Assembly (NCBI RefSeq): GCF_947623445.1
Contig: NC_135246.1
Span: 11,701,856 to 11,765,855 of the forward strand
DNA from: Clavelina lepadiformis
Lineage: Eukaryota > Chordata > Ascidiacea > Aplousobranchia > Clavelinidae
Reading direction: 5' to 3'
Length of the DNA stretch: 64,000 nt
In this document: piece by piece, positions 11,782 to 26,100 of the stretch
Layout: every line of letters begins with the position of its first letter
How positions within the stretch are numbered: position 1 is the stretch's first letter
Position numbers and translations under genes: made by a program
The notes under the pieces: generated by a model
What the model was told of the DNA's origin: nothing
Seen by the model: the letters and a program-made list of their open reading frames with translations, nothing else
Databases searched by the model: none

Positions 11782-13742
11782 ATGCTAAACATCCAACTAA
11801 CATTCGTCTGCTTGACTGTTTCTTTGTTTGTCGTTTTACCTGTTTACGGCTGTAAAATGTGGAGTAAAGTTACTAAATGGAGCTTTTATCCTACCTTGGT
11901 TTACAATTTATTTATGGAAAAAGTATCAAGCAGACAGTGGTACAATAGAATAGACGACACAGTTATACTCGGAGCTCTACCATTTCGATCGATGAGTGAA
12001 AATCTGGTTCAAGATGAACGCGTGAAAGGAATTGTGTCCTTAAATGAAGATTACGAACTAGATAAATTTGTAAACAGCAAAGAAGAATGGTATGCATTGG
12101 GAGTTACCCAATTACGTCTTCCAACGGTGGACTTAATTGCAGCACCTTCTCAGGTGAAGTATATACATATATATATATATACAGTAGGATTGCAGTAGCC
12201 TATGCACCCAGTTGCATGTCAGTTTACTACCTTTGTCATACTCTTGAGCAATGAACGAATCTTGCTTCTATTCACTGGTCTTGGTGAACAGTTCCTAATT
12301 TAAGTAATATAACAAAAAGCAAACTGGTAACCGGCCATAGTGGAAAGTGTGACACCTGCACACACGAGATTCACCAACATGCAACATGCATAATTGCTTG
12401 TGGAATTATGTCACAATAGGAAAAGATGGTGCATTAATGAGGTATGCCTCACATGAAAGTTAGGTGCGTGATGTGCCTTGAGCGAAAAGTTTGGAAGCCA
12501 CTGCCCTAGGTGGAAAAAATGCAATAATGATTTGTTTAGTATTAATTTAACATGGAAAAGTCTTAGCATTCATTGCTTCACAGCATTAAACATCCCCATT
12601 TAACTACAAAGTTTTAGGTTCTAAAACAATGATATTTGTTTAAAAAACCTTGAAAATCTGAAAAACAGATTAGACATTAGTTCATAATCTATTATTGTGA
12701 CTTGTCAGTAAATTAGCCATTTACCTACACAGCATGTTACCATGTTTATTTAGATTTTCATACAAACATAATAGGCCACTATTTGAACACAGTAAAGAAT
12801 GCATGAAGTATCAATAGTGGATGTATTGATCAGTGACTGGATGTATTAACTATTTTTATTTTATGGAGAATGAATGGGAAAATTTGGATGGAATAAGTTG
12901 GTTTGTTGTATTAATGATGGATGCATTACCTAATTCCACTGTGTAGGCCTAAACCCATAAAAAGTTTGATAGGCTATTTGAACTGAAACTTGTAAGATTA
13001 GCAGAAAATGTTCTGGAAAGCTCAATCGGGCTGTGATTGCAATGTATGGTATGTTTATAAACTAACCATATTTGCTTATTGATTAAATAATTTTAATAAC
13101 TGGTCACTAACTTAATTTAAATGATTTAGTAATTGCATTGTGTGAAACTATAGATACTTGCTATAACCTGTGAAGCGCTGACATTAAAATACAGAATCTA
13201 GTGCAAAAGTACACAATCATGTGATACATTTCTATACTAGACCACAGCTACCCAAAGTGTGACATTATTTGGTTGTGCATTTCTGTACTAGACCTGAAAT
13301 TCATCTAAGCTGTTCAATGCAATTGTTTATTTATTATTATGCAATTTTCACTGGGGTGTTTTTTATGATGAAAAAAGACCAATTTAAAGTGTGGTGTGGA
13401 TTTTATAATGGAACACCGTGAACGTTTGGAAACCGTTTATGTGCACTGTAAAGCTGGTAGAACCAGAGGACCAACCCTGGTGGCCTGTTACTTAATGGTG
13501 GTAAGTGTTATTATGCACAGTAACGTTCAGAAACTAACCGTAAAAGGACACCGTTGATCATTGTGATCCAACTTGCTTGCTTTGTACAGGCATACAACTG
13601 GACACCTGAAAAGGCGATTGGAGACATAATAAACAAACGGCCTCATGTTTGGCTTCGACAGGCTCAGATTGATTCAATCAAGTGTTTTTATAAAGAGAAC
13701 CTAGAACCAAATATTCCGCGGAATCCTGGAACGTTTGTATAA
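11782..13742 (+). CDS. PTPMT1: PTPMT1-like mitochondrial dual-specificity phosphatase
   Basis: Exons 11782-12153, 13378-13500, 13590-13742; phase 0 at both junctions; 215 residues (human PTPMT1: 201). PTPMT1 dephosphorylates phosphatidylglycerophosphate in cardiolipin synthesis at the inner mitochondrial membrane. Visible family features: [10 protein letters not shown], a [18 protein letters not shown] block, a conserved Asp near residue 117 (TVDLIA), and the CX5R loop HCKAGRTR with Cys148 and Arg154. After the loop the usual SA is GP. An alternative start at the internal Met in CKMWSKV would give an N-terminus closer to the human one; the longer form begins with a hydrophobic stretch of about 22 residues that could act in targeting. 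Intron 1 (1.2 kb) carries a TA microsatellite (about 12161-12182) and a copy of a palindromic repeat. Confidence 0.9.
13194..13292. repeat. Short palindromic repeat, copy 1 (in PTPMT1 intron 1)
   Basis: Diverged copy of the about 100-base element at 56433-56532. It shares, in order, CTATACTAGAC, CAGCTAC, GTGAC, GGTTGTGCA and a final GTACTAGACC. Arms are weaker than in the other copy. Confidence 0.5.
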
Positions 13743-13794
13743 GGAGATTAGTGCAAATGTGTTTTTTATTGTAATATGTTTCACCTGGTGGTAA

Positions 13795-13800
13795 ATAAAC
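13795..13800 (+). terminator. Likely polyadenylation signal of PTPMT1
   Basis: Canonical AATAAA 53 bases after the stop codon. Confidence 0.55.
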
Positions 13801-14023
13801 AAAAATTCCAATAACTCAACTTACACTACTTCCCACTCAATTATCTGTTTTGAATTCTGCTGCTACTTGCATTTTTTATCGCTAGTCCAATAAGCGTGCA
13901 CTACACTGTTTGACAACTTCAAATTTCACTGTGTTGTAGCTCATTTATGTTAAGTATCCTATATTAGCTTTGCACACTTGCTGATACTCTTAATTCATTT
14001 CGCAAAGCAATCTAGCATCAGTT

Positions 14024-14029
14024 TTTATT
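14024..14029 (-). terminator. Likely polyadenylation signal of NUP160
   Basis: Canonical AATAAA on the minus strand about 100 bases beyond the stop at 14128. Confidence 0.5.
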
Positions 14030-14127
14030 GAACAGGCTAGCTAAACATGAAATATCAAAACTATGGCAGTGACAAAAACATTTGCATTTTTTTGTGGTCG
14101 TAGTTGATGGATCGTTATTCCCTTGTC

Positions 14128-17100
14128 TCAGTAGACATAAGTTTGAACCATGGCCGTTGATGCTCGTTCAGCCACTTCAAAGTAATCCTCCATTTTTGCT
14201 GAAACAAGCTGGTGCAACTACAGAAAAATAAATATAATTACAATTAGACAAAGGACGGATATTCTGCCATTATTTGATCTGAAGTAAGAAGTACCTGGTT
14301 GTATTTTTCTTGGGATCTCATCCCATTAAGTACATACAGCAATTGTTCAATTTCGTTGTACGGAAGCCACACTTGCTTGCCAGTGGTGAGCAGAGTACTC
14401 TGTAAAATAAATCTCTTTTTCATCACTGTTCCTTGCTTCATTGTGTTTGTTTAGCGATAGTGATTAAACATAGCAAGTTATCACTAGGGCCAGAAAAAGT
14501 CATTAAAGTCAATTTTTTTGGTGGTACAGAAAGTTGTCAATCCGACAAAAGTGAAAAACTACATCGTTATGGGGTCTATTTATAAAGTCATTTCTGTTTT
14601 AGGTCATGAAATATGACTTTTTGTTTGTACTTAAAATGCAAAAATTGAATCGTAGTACTTTTATAGATGCAATTCAAACAGCTCCTGTACACATTAAAAT
14701 TTGATAATTTAATTATGAAGATTAGCTTAAATTCGATGTTCTAAAAATAAAGTTATATATTGTTATATATTTCAAAGTCATATTTCTCAATTATTAAGTC
14801 ATAAAAAATGGCCCTAGTTATCACAATATTGTCAAGCATTCTGTGCAACTTACTGTGATATTGAAATACTCTGATCCAATACCCATGACTGCATCAACAT
14901 ATTCCAAACATAGGCTGGTGGCTTTTTCCAAGTAATCGTAGCATATTAACTGGCGAATTAGCTCAGGACAGTTCAGTCTCTAATCATGTACAATGAAAGT
15001 TAATTTACTATGATCATAAAATCACGAAGGTACTGTGGGTTGCAACAGTTAGCGCATGTATCAGATTTTCCAAAAAACTTCTTTAATAAATAATGTAAAT
15101 GCAGTATATGATAAACACCTATCAGTCATCATACTACATAATTCGATTGGTGCACTAACCTTATAGTCATTAACAAACCAAGCAGGTAATGTGCAGTTAT
15201 AACTGAGAAGTGTGGTAAGTACAGTTCTGTAACAGCCACTGTTTTTGCCATATTTTCCCAGGAATTCTTTTAAATATCTCCATGCAACATCCGATTCGCT
15301 TGAATGGCCATCATCCAAGGTGGTTCTGTCTTGCTTGCTCAACCATGATGATACTTGTGAATCATTAGCACAATAAGATGAACGAACACATCTGATAAAT
15401 GAAATGTGTATTAACCAAACAGATTAACCGGACTACGGAATGTGAAATCGTGTCCTTATAGCTGTATTTACACCTGAATCAGTTATGCCTCGTCATAAAA
15501 AGACAAATTAAATCATTTACATGTGGCGTGCGTGAAGTTGAGTCGACTTGTAGTCAATTGCACTCCCTGCTCAAATTTTACAGACAAAGTTGGGTTTTTG
15601 TTTTGTGATGGATGCGCTGTTGCCTGCTGTATTTTCTGTTTCATTAAATACCACAATGGATACCTAGGTTGAGGAAGACCTAATGATGGCTAATACAGAT
15701 ATTCGTATATCAGTGTTCAAGTTAGTTTTTGTGTTTGCTAGCTGCACAATATTTACACAGCACAAATGAGTCAATACAGTAGCCTGTTAACTGTACATGT
15801 ACTGTATTGGTCAACATTGCTTAGTTGAGTAATAAATTGGTTAAGCTAAGCAAGGTTTGTTTTACCTCAATTGTATGTATTGTTGCTCTTTATACGCCAC
15901 TGAGTACATCGAATTCATTTAGAAACAAGGCAGACATCTCAGTAGAAATGGTTAATTTATGAAAATAACTTTAATTGTGGCCAAACAGTTTAAATAAACT
16001 GAATTGGAAAAAGAAAAACAGGGTTACAAAAAAATTAAATAGACCACTTCAAAAGTAATAGCGTTGAGCTTATATTCAGTTTTCTATATTTGTACCACTT
16101 TTACCAAATAAAATTATTGTGGCATTAGTCATTTCAAGTCCCCTTCAGCTGTGTTTAGGTCATTTTTGTATATAATTTTTCCCAGTCATCCTGAAACCTT
16201 AATCTTGAGAAATAAAACTGTAGAAAAATGAATAAGTTTTAAGTAGATAATACAAAAAAATCTACTTTCTTCCACTAGCGGTTTATGAAGTTCTAATAAA
16301 ACAAGCAGCAGAAATTTTGCTTGAATATGAAAAAATTGAGCAAAACTAAACATCAGCTCCAAGATGGTGAGCATGTCTTTTTCATTTGCATTTTAACTAT
16401 CGGCCACTGGCACCAGTGTAGAATTTTTTATAAATGACTTTAAACGATCTAAGCTAACTGAACGATCATGGATAAGATAAATCGGCACGTAAGCAGATGT
16501 TCACTGCCCAACAATGAGTATCAAGCAAATGACAGTATTATTGTATTTATGTTTAATTAGTACCTTATGGTGTTAATTTTGTTATGTTTGAGAACTATTT
16601 GCAACATTTAGACGCTTTATTAAAATTAGTTCCAGGTGCCATTGACGTTATCCATACATCAACAAGTTAATTTCACATCGTTTTAAGCAAGTGTGCCAAG
16701 TTGAGTTTATTTCAGGCGTAAATACAGCATATTTGTGACATGTGTTAATGTACTTGAATTTAAAACTGTAAAAATTACCTTGTGGCCAAAGATTGGAATA
16801 TGCTTGTAAGAGAAATGTTAAATTCTGTTCCTATGGTAAATGCATCTTCATACAAGCCAGCATGGGTTAACCATGTTATAGTTTCTGAGGCAGACATAGA
16901 TGCACCACTAGCAGCTTCATCCTGCACAGAAGAAAAAACAACTATATACTGAACAGGCTGTGACTACAGGAAACTGTTCATATTGCCATACTACAGGTAT
17001 TTACTACACAGCGTGTTCTCAAGAAACAGCCTTTTGAAGTGTAATGGTCATAAATACAAAATAAATTATTTATAAAATAAAATTTTCACTGTATATATTT

Positions 17101-20100
17101 GTTTATCTATCATGAATATATCTTTTATCAATAAACTTCTAAATACACTCGTTCTCTTGGAATAATGTGCAATAAAACAAGAATGCAATTCAATACAATG
17201 TCAACATTTTTTACAACATTAATTGAAATACTTTAAATTTACAAAACATTTTCCCACTTTAGTTTCAGCTGAGATTTTCAGTCTTGCTTCCACCAATAAA
17301 ATTTCCTTTTGAATGTCAGCAATTTCACAAACCACCAGTTTTTGTTTACCTGAAGTTGTAATACTAATTAAGCACTAAATCGTTGAAAAGAGCACATTAA
17401 TCACTTAAAGTAAACCCACCTGAGTTTTGTTCTACCCCTGTTCCATCATGATTGCGCTTTGGTGATTCACTGTCTCTCACCTGTGAAAAGTGTTACATCC
17501 AATAAAATAAAGTAATACTTTATTAAACATTCATAGGTACAGCAGGCATGTTTGCAAGCAAGTCAGGATGGGTATTATAAAATTGCAAATATGTTAAGCA
17601 CAAAAGCTTTTATTTACTACTAAACTCTATTATATACCAACTCCTACTGGTAGTTTAAATTTTTTTCCAATAATAATAAAATTTTAACCAAACAACGAAA
17701 TACAAAAACAGTTTTATTTATACTGTATCAAGTAAGTATTTTCTTAAAACAGGTAACATAGCTCAGCAATCGCGTGAATCCTTACAGGGGCAACCTCTTG
17801 GGTTATTGCAGGATGTACAATCCAGCGATTATCAGAATCCACTAAATGCAAGCATGTCACAGCTGAGATCAGACAAACATGTTTTCGATTTAGAGCATTG
17901 TAACGTCCCTGCTCTGTTCCAATTCTCCATGCTTGCTCATACATCGTGCTTGCAGCTGAAACAAAATATCTTTTAGGCATCTAAACCACACCATAGACGA
18001 TAATGACTGACTATGTATGGACTATGGTTTATATTTAATTATCCAAAAATAAATAAAATTTTATCTTTATGCGTATAACCTCTTCTATAGTTTCTTCTGT
18101 AGACATGAAAAGCATACAGCAGATCATAATATTTGTGGGTTGTGTTAAAAAGGTCACTGCAACGAGCTCGGTGCTCCAAAATGTTCACAAGCTGGAAATA
18201 CAAAAGTATCATGAAATTAAGACAAAAATGCACAGAATTCAAATGAAAACTGAATTTTTTTGAGACAACAAAATACAAACATGTTGACAATGGGTTGGAC
18301 AACATGCTTACAAATTTGAATATTTAAGAACGTATTAAAATGATTAAAAAATTACATCCTCATGAAGATCATCATAGGGATATTCAACAAGTGTCTTGTA
18401 TTCTTTTCGTTCACACAATGTGACCACCAAAGCACGTAGACAATCCTGAAGTGTAAATTGACAAATGGTCATGCGTTATGGCAAACATCAAGGTGGGAGT
18501 AAAACAAACAAGTGTGTAGTTAAAAGACAATTTGGAATCAGTCCAAACCTTTCTCAGCTCAGGGTCTGGATTCCATAAAATAGCTTTGTAAGCATCAACA
18601 TGGCGATGCAATGCAAGAGAATGCCGAAATACACTAGATGCAAAAATTGCCTGCAACAATCACATTACTTCAATCTTAACATAGATTAACAATTACACGA
18701 ATCCAAATACGCATGAAACACATTGCAGTAGCAAGCACAACTTTATAGTATGTGAAACTGACCAAAATCAGCAAAAGTGCCGTAACTTGAAACAGAAAGT
18801 TAACTAAACATAGAGAAAATATCCAAATGGCCTGCTCTGGAAAATCATAAGTCATAGCATCACTACATATTTACCAAGCGAGAGTCATCTTGGTTGACTT
18901 TACTAATAGCATGGGTTGCCACAGTAATAACTTGCTCATGCATGTCAAGGCCTTCGAATATTTGCAAGATCTGAAGAGATACCAAGGAAATATAATCCAC
19001 AAAGCAACATTTTACGATACGAAAACTGGAAAGTTGCAAAGCAACAGACTTTACCTTTATGTAATATTGAATTTCTATTAGATCTGTGTCATGGTCTTCA
19101 TCTGTTTGTAGCAACCTACTTAAATGTACTTCCTCGCTGTTTATTTTCCCACCACCGTGCAGAAAAGTCTTTACTGCCTGTATTGCACAATAGAAGGCTC
19201 ATTGTTGAAGCTCATTGGGAAGTATCATTACTTTGATGAATTGCACAGTAGTAATTATACTATAAAGTAGTAAGGTAAGCAGAAACCCTCCTTCAAAATA
19301 ACTGACAATGCAAAAGTGAACTACTAAAACGCCACCTGATCAAAGTTTCCATTGTGAAGATGGCAATGTGCAAGCAAGTATGAGGTGTATGCAGGACAGT
19401 AATCACACCATGTATTTAATTCCTGTTCAATGTAATGTTTTAACCTTGAAAATTGAACTTTTGAAAGAAGGAATTCCAATAATGACATGGTGGGTCCAAG
19501 CGGCCACCTAAAAGTGCACGAAGGTGTTCTTAAAATAACATTTTTCTCCTAAAGAGAATGGTTCTAACTTGCAATGAATCAAAGACACAAAGTTTCTTAC
19601 AGGAGTTGTACAATGGTCGCAGCTGCAGTTGGCATCATTTCAATATTGAGGGCTCCTGGTTTGTTTAGTAATTCCATCATCAATTTTCCACCTTTGTTTC
19701 TCAGATAATAGTCAATAAGTAGGGATGGTAAAACATCTGTAGTTGGTTCATCATGCATTGAAAGCATATGAAGAGTGCTTTCCCTATAATATTAAGGTTA
19801 CACGTTAAAAGGTTTACGTGTTGACTAAACTTAAAGACTTATGTTCATTTAATCAAATTTTCAGCAAAAAAACAGAAACACAATAATAGGAAAAGAGTTG
19901 ATTACACATGTCTTTTACCTTATGCTTACACCATAAGAAATTCACACAGGTTTTTAGACAACCTAATTTAAACCCAAAGGATATTTCACAAAAAAGGCAA
20001 ATATCCAAGTAACTTACAATGAATTTTGAGAAATAGTTTCCGGTTCTGTAGTTATGATCCACTTAATTGCACGGTACGCTTGCACATATATTGCCACTCT

Positions 20101-23100
20101 GGTTGGAACCTAAAACAAAAACAGCAGAAAATTCATTTCGCTTCAAATAATAAAAGCTGATTCAATCATATAGCTTCAAAGAATGTATTAAAAAATTAAA
20201 GTCTATCTGAATGTTGCATGAACCAGGTTTAGCCATCAAAAGGAGGTACAACCTAGTAGTCCAGTTTATCAGCAAATGACTAAGTTGACTACACTAAGTG
20301 TACTTACTGTATCTTGCAATTCATCAAACAAAATAGATGTGACAAGAAGCAACATAGAAAGTTGAAGGCGATCATTAACATATCTTTGTATTACCCGACA
20401 TAAGATTTCTATGCCACAATCACCATTTATGTCAGCACTTTCTTCCCCAACTACACAAAAAACTGATGAATTAGCAGAGCGAATTTTACTAGAACTCAAA
20501 CAGAACATATTAAGTTGTCTAATATATAAACACAATTAGATTATTCTTGTCTTCACCAATTTCATTGTTGATCACGCCTGGCTCAAGACAAGCAAGTAAC
20601 ATTCGCACAGATGACATCATATCTCCGATATTTGCTAAATTTTCTTCCAATGCAAAATGATCAGATCGCTCACTTTAAAAAAATGTTTAGTTCAGGGTTA
20701 AAATTATTACGATAAGTTAACAAATAAAAGTTATTAAGAGCAAAGACCCATCTAAAAGAAAAATGCATCTTCAAATAAATAAAGTCACTTTCAAATAAAA
20801 ATTTCATTTCCTGTAGCAACATTTACATTTGATACAACTAATCTGGCCCGAAAGGTTTTTTACAAAGATCAATATCCTGAAATTGCAAATCACCTTAAAG
20901 CTTCTTTAATAGTGTCCAATGATTCCTTAACAGCATTTACAGGACTCTTGTGATAAGCTAGTGTTTGTAAAAGATAGTCAATAAATTCTTGCCCAAGAAT
21001 ATTGGCAAGCAAAGAAAGACAATTTACAAGTTTCCCAAGATCTTCTAAGTTTTCATCTAAAAATGCAATTAAAATTTTTAGCTTTATTGCATGCCATTGA
21101 TTTGTTGAAACACAAAATGACGACCATGCTCCACATTCACAAGCCACATTTGTAAGCATAGGGCTGTATAGGTGTTATGCCATATATTTAGGGGATTTGC
21201 ACTACACTGTAGTACATGCTGTATAATAAAATTGATAATATATGTAAAATACCAGTACCAGGTATTATACCATTTTCTATCATGGTAGTCCTAAATGCTT
21301 AAATAGCATACTTAAATACTGTAGAATACGCATCAAACCATCATGAGTATGCATATGAGTTTGGCACATGGTCGTAAATGCTGTTGCTAAGAATACAAGT
21401 AGATTATTACAATTAACATGCTACCTTCGGGTAGAGAAGAACTACACACGGTGGGATTTGCACCCCGGCACACTGCTTCCAAGCTGGATACTGGCACCAA
21501 ATAGGAAATATGTTCCTGTACAATAATTTTATCTACATTACAATGCTACACTACAGACATTCTCACTTACAAATATGATAGTTAAGGAAACAAATTAAGA
21601 ATGCAAATTAAGAATTAAGCATACTAATTAGGGATGTGCCGTGAAAACGATTATTCGGGTTCGTGCGAATTCGAATATCTTAAAGGTGAACCAGAATGCA
21701 TCCCGAATTTATTCGTGTCGGCACCAAATGATAAAATTCTATCAAAAAGTTGCCAAATCTTGCTTGTATCGTGACGCAATTACAAAAAATTAATGACTAA
21801 ATGGCGATTTGAAAAGCAAAATCCTTAAGTAAATGATTTCCGGTAAGGAATGTTGACTCTAGTTTAGCTTAGCCAGGAAAAGAGATCATTATTTCATACT
21901 GAAGTCGATAAATTTGTAAGTAGTATAGTATCCGTGTTCGCCCGAGTCTCCCACAGAGGCATCTATTTGGGTTTGGGTTCGTGTTGGCCCATCCCTAATA
22001 CTGATGACAATAACAGAATATACCATTACCACAAAACATTTTAAATGATCTGAATAAGTTCACATATCTTTATTTATTTATGTCATTTCATTGTTGGTCT
22101 TATTCTAGTATTTATGATTTTGTTACTGTATAATGTCCTTACTTTGTTGAATTTATTCATTAATTCAGAATTAATATGGGCGCCCTGCACCCAACAAATT
22201 GTATATGTTTTAACTGATGTTGTTACCCACATGAAATATTTCATTCTAGTAGAAAGTAAAACATAGAAACTGGGTATGAGATTTTTCAAATTGGGTACTC
22301 ATGACTTCATAGGAGAAACTTTAAGTGATTTAAAAGTACATTTACTTTTTTGACAACACAGATATTTCCAGAAGAAGAGGTTGTCAAGCCCAATGGTTTG
22401 CAAACGTGCTGCTGATACTGGACACAGCTTTGGTAAAAAGATTGCCACGCTCCTAGTTCCACTTCAGCTCTTTGTGTTTCACTTGCACTTTCATCTTCAG
22501 GTAAAAGTGCTTCAACCTGAAAGTCAAAAAACACTCTTCATAAACAACTCACTATCTATTTTTAATTCCATGAATTTGAGACTATCCTTGTTGAATTCGG
22601 CTTGATTCCTTACCTCATTGTTGATTGCTTTTATTGTGTTATCGCGTAGTAACTTCCAAGTCGTATTCCTGTGGCTGACAACTGATCTCTGTTGAATGGA
22701 GAGTGCTTTGGCAATGCTTACGTGACTGAAGTTCCCCGATACAAACAATTGTTTTACAAAATACTCCTGTACTGACTGCTCTTCTGGGACTATAACCTAT
22801 ACAGAAGAAAATATAGAATGGTATAAATAGCTCATACACATAAATATAATCATCAGAATTTAGACGAAAGAATAATGGCTACAAACATGACACTTACAGA
22901 AGTTTTCTTTCCCAGAAAAAATCAGTCGAGTCACGCAAATACCATTATGGCAAATCAGTTGTTACGCCAATTAAAAATGCAATAAATCTAGAAAAACAAA
23001 CATATTTATTGCTGATACCTCTTGTGGTGGAGCCTGACTGAGTGCAACATCATGCCATATCATTTTGTTGATGTCACAAACTGCAAGTGATGTTTCATCA

Positions 23101-26100
23101 GCTGTGTCCGTCCAGAGAGCCCACAGTTTTCCAGAAGGTGACACTTGGTAATCAATCAAACGTAAAGCTAATTCTGTTTCACTGCAGCAATAGATTGTTG
23201 ATATGTGGTGTAGGCTGTTGTTTTCTGAATTAAACTGCGGATGCACAATGTGTTATAGCAGGTTAGATTTTAGACCTAGTCTTGCATTTATTCCAAATAT
23301 GGTATTATGGTTGAATCAACCACGTCTAGTACTGATTACTAAAATTTGTGTTTTGAGTTAAGTTATTACATTATTTCAAAAAAATAACAAGTAAATTTTT
23401 ATTGTCTATCTATCTCAAAAACGTTGACTAAAACTTAGACAGTTTGCTCATGTTCATAAAATTTCTATTAACAGCATTTTTCATGAGAGTAACAACAATA
23501 AACAAGTGAAGAAATACGTCACTGGCACCAATTAGTAAAATTTCTTATAGCTTTCGCATACATCAAAATTTAGAAATACAGAATCTTCCCCAATTGACAA
23601 ATAAATGGAAATGAGGAGATTGTCGTTGTCAGCGTTTTTCACCGATCTGATCTTGTGATTCTGAGCTGTTTTTTTTTTGAAATAAATAAAACAAAAGCTT
23701 CTAAATCTCGAGACATACCTCCGTTTCTGTTGATTTGTTGATATGTACAGAAAAGACTGTATACATTTACTAGAACAAAATTACATAATTAGCAAACAAA
23801 AGGTACCCTGCTCCTTTTCCTGAAAATCATCCTGGAAATATTCAGCAAGATTAAACTGTGCCACATATTCCTGGGTCTACAGAAAAATAAATCAAGAAAA
23901 TATACAACACAATTCAAAGTAAGTTTACATGCTTATGAGAATAAACTTGTGGCTTAACTTACATATACCTGTTGTGTATATATACAACAAATAGGCAATT
24001 TATTTTTCAGAAAAATACCTGACAAGACATAACACGAAGTTTACAATCGTTGCATGCTACAACTGCAGAGGGATTCTTGGAGTTAACCATTGCAAGACCA
24101 AATGGTGTTTCATCTGCTCCACTACTTGCCCATGGATTAATTCCAGACCAAATACGAGATATACGAGAGGACTGGTTTAATTTTACCAAGCTTGATTGGC
24201 CTGAAAATTACCGTACACTAGACTTTTAGCAAATAGAGAACAACTACAGCCTACAATCATACTTGCTGAAGATAACACAACATTACATGTTGTATACCAA
24301 TAGTGGGTAGTGGTTGATAAACCACAATATACTGCAAGTACATACAGGAAGATAATAAAAAGTAGACCGATCTATACATTCAAACTAAAAATTAAAAATA
24401 CAGTTTAGGAATTATAGGTCCACAAACTTTATGACAATATTGCAGCTTTAAGGCGATAAAAAAGAGACAGCACAGAAAATGACAACAAGAAAACTGACAG
24501 TAACCTTAAAAAGTGGATTAAAATGGATTGTGGTTATTAGTTATTACTCAATACATATTTGCTATTAGTATTAATGGCCTGACTTTTCTCTAGGTATGAG
24601 TTAATGGAGATCACACAAATAAATGAAACGTTGAAAAGAAACATTGAAACCATTTTCCAGAACTGCCATTTTCCAGACTCATTTTCTAGCTTCGCCATAT
24701 TGTTTATTATTATCTTCCAGTACTACCATTTTCCATGTTCAAGTAGCCATTTAAAATGAGCCATTTCAGGCAAATTGTGAATTACACACATATGAAACTT
24801 ACTTGAAAATTTTTTTCAAATTAACCAAAGTAACTGCTGTAATGTTTTACTCGTGATTACACATAACTGCTTTTACCTTTTAAGGGCATTTTAACAACAG
24901 CAATTGAAGCGGAGTTTTGCCCAAAAACAAACACAGCACCACCACTTTGCCGACCACATTTCAGTATTCCTGCTGTAAAGCAAGTAACTTGCTCCAGTTG
25001 GGTAAAATAAAAGTTGTTGCTTGAAGCAGAAAATGTGGACTCTGTCAGCCCACTGAGAACAGAGAGACCCTGCAAAAAATAAGCAGAGGAAAACGTAAAA
25101 GCTATGTTATTATGTCAAGTGAAATGGTTTAGAATTTATACTTTTTAGCATTAATTATACTATACATAATAGGCAAGGAATAGGTGATCAAGCAAAAATT
25201 AGGTCTGAACCTCGCCTCGTGCATCTACAGAAGGGATGTCAAACCTGCGGCCCACTAGTCATTTTCACTCCAAATACTTTGATGACTGATATTGTTAAAG
25301 TAGTTAATTTCATCAATTTTTCTTGAAAATTAATAGGTTCTGCGGCCCATTGAATTATTGCAAGTGGCAATGCGGCCCACTATAATAAAAGGTTGGACAT
25401 CCCTGATCTACAGCTACGAACAAATAGCAGCAAAGTTTCTTCCAGCGCCTCAACTCAAGGAGACACATAACCTTAACCAATACGATAAAACAGCAAACCT
25501 TGACCAACACGTTAACCAACAGCAAACTCTAACCAATACATTAAAACGTCTGCACTCGAAATCAACAAAATTGATCTGTTTATCTGTACCTTATTTCTGT
25601 TTTGGCCGCCACCCAGGACAATTCTGTGAGCACCATGTGTTGTAGCAAACAAAATGAATATATGATTATTTGTGCAAGACACAACAACACCTAAAACAAA
25701 CAAGAACTTACTTACAAATAGGCTAGGATATTATAAGGATATTATATAATTATGTTTTTATACTAACAGCTTCCAGGTGACAACGTTTACACTTTAATCG
25801 CCAGAATAATTCTTCAATTATTCCAAATAAATATAAATACAACTGGTATATACAGCATAATTTCTAACAGCAATAGGCCTACAGTAGCACATAAATGTAA
25901 GTAAAAACAATGTTTGTAAATAATATTTTTCTGAATTTAAAATTATAATACTACGCTTTATGCTTCAACTATTTTTGAATAGAAATAGGTGTATTAACCC
26001 TTTGCGGTCAACGGGCGAGTATAGCTAGCCTTTACAAAATGGCCGTTTCAGTCGTAAAGCGAGTATAGGTTGCCTTTTACTAACATCGCACTTGGCCCAC

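Larger units (their letters stand above)
13743..14127. other. Convergent 3' intergenic region
   Basis: The PTPMT1 gene (+) and NUP160 (-) end towards each other only 385 bases apart. An AATAAA at 13795-13800 follows the PTPMT1 stop by about 55 bases. TTTATT at 14024-14029 is AATAAA on the minus strand, about 100 bases past the NUP160 stop. The two 3' UTRs are therefore short and probably do not overlap. Confidence 0.6.

Noticed and set aside
12250..12520. Possible transposon end (GTTTGGAAGCCACTG)
   Set aside because: It resembles a hAT right end, but I could not find a matching left end or a target duplication.
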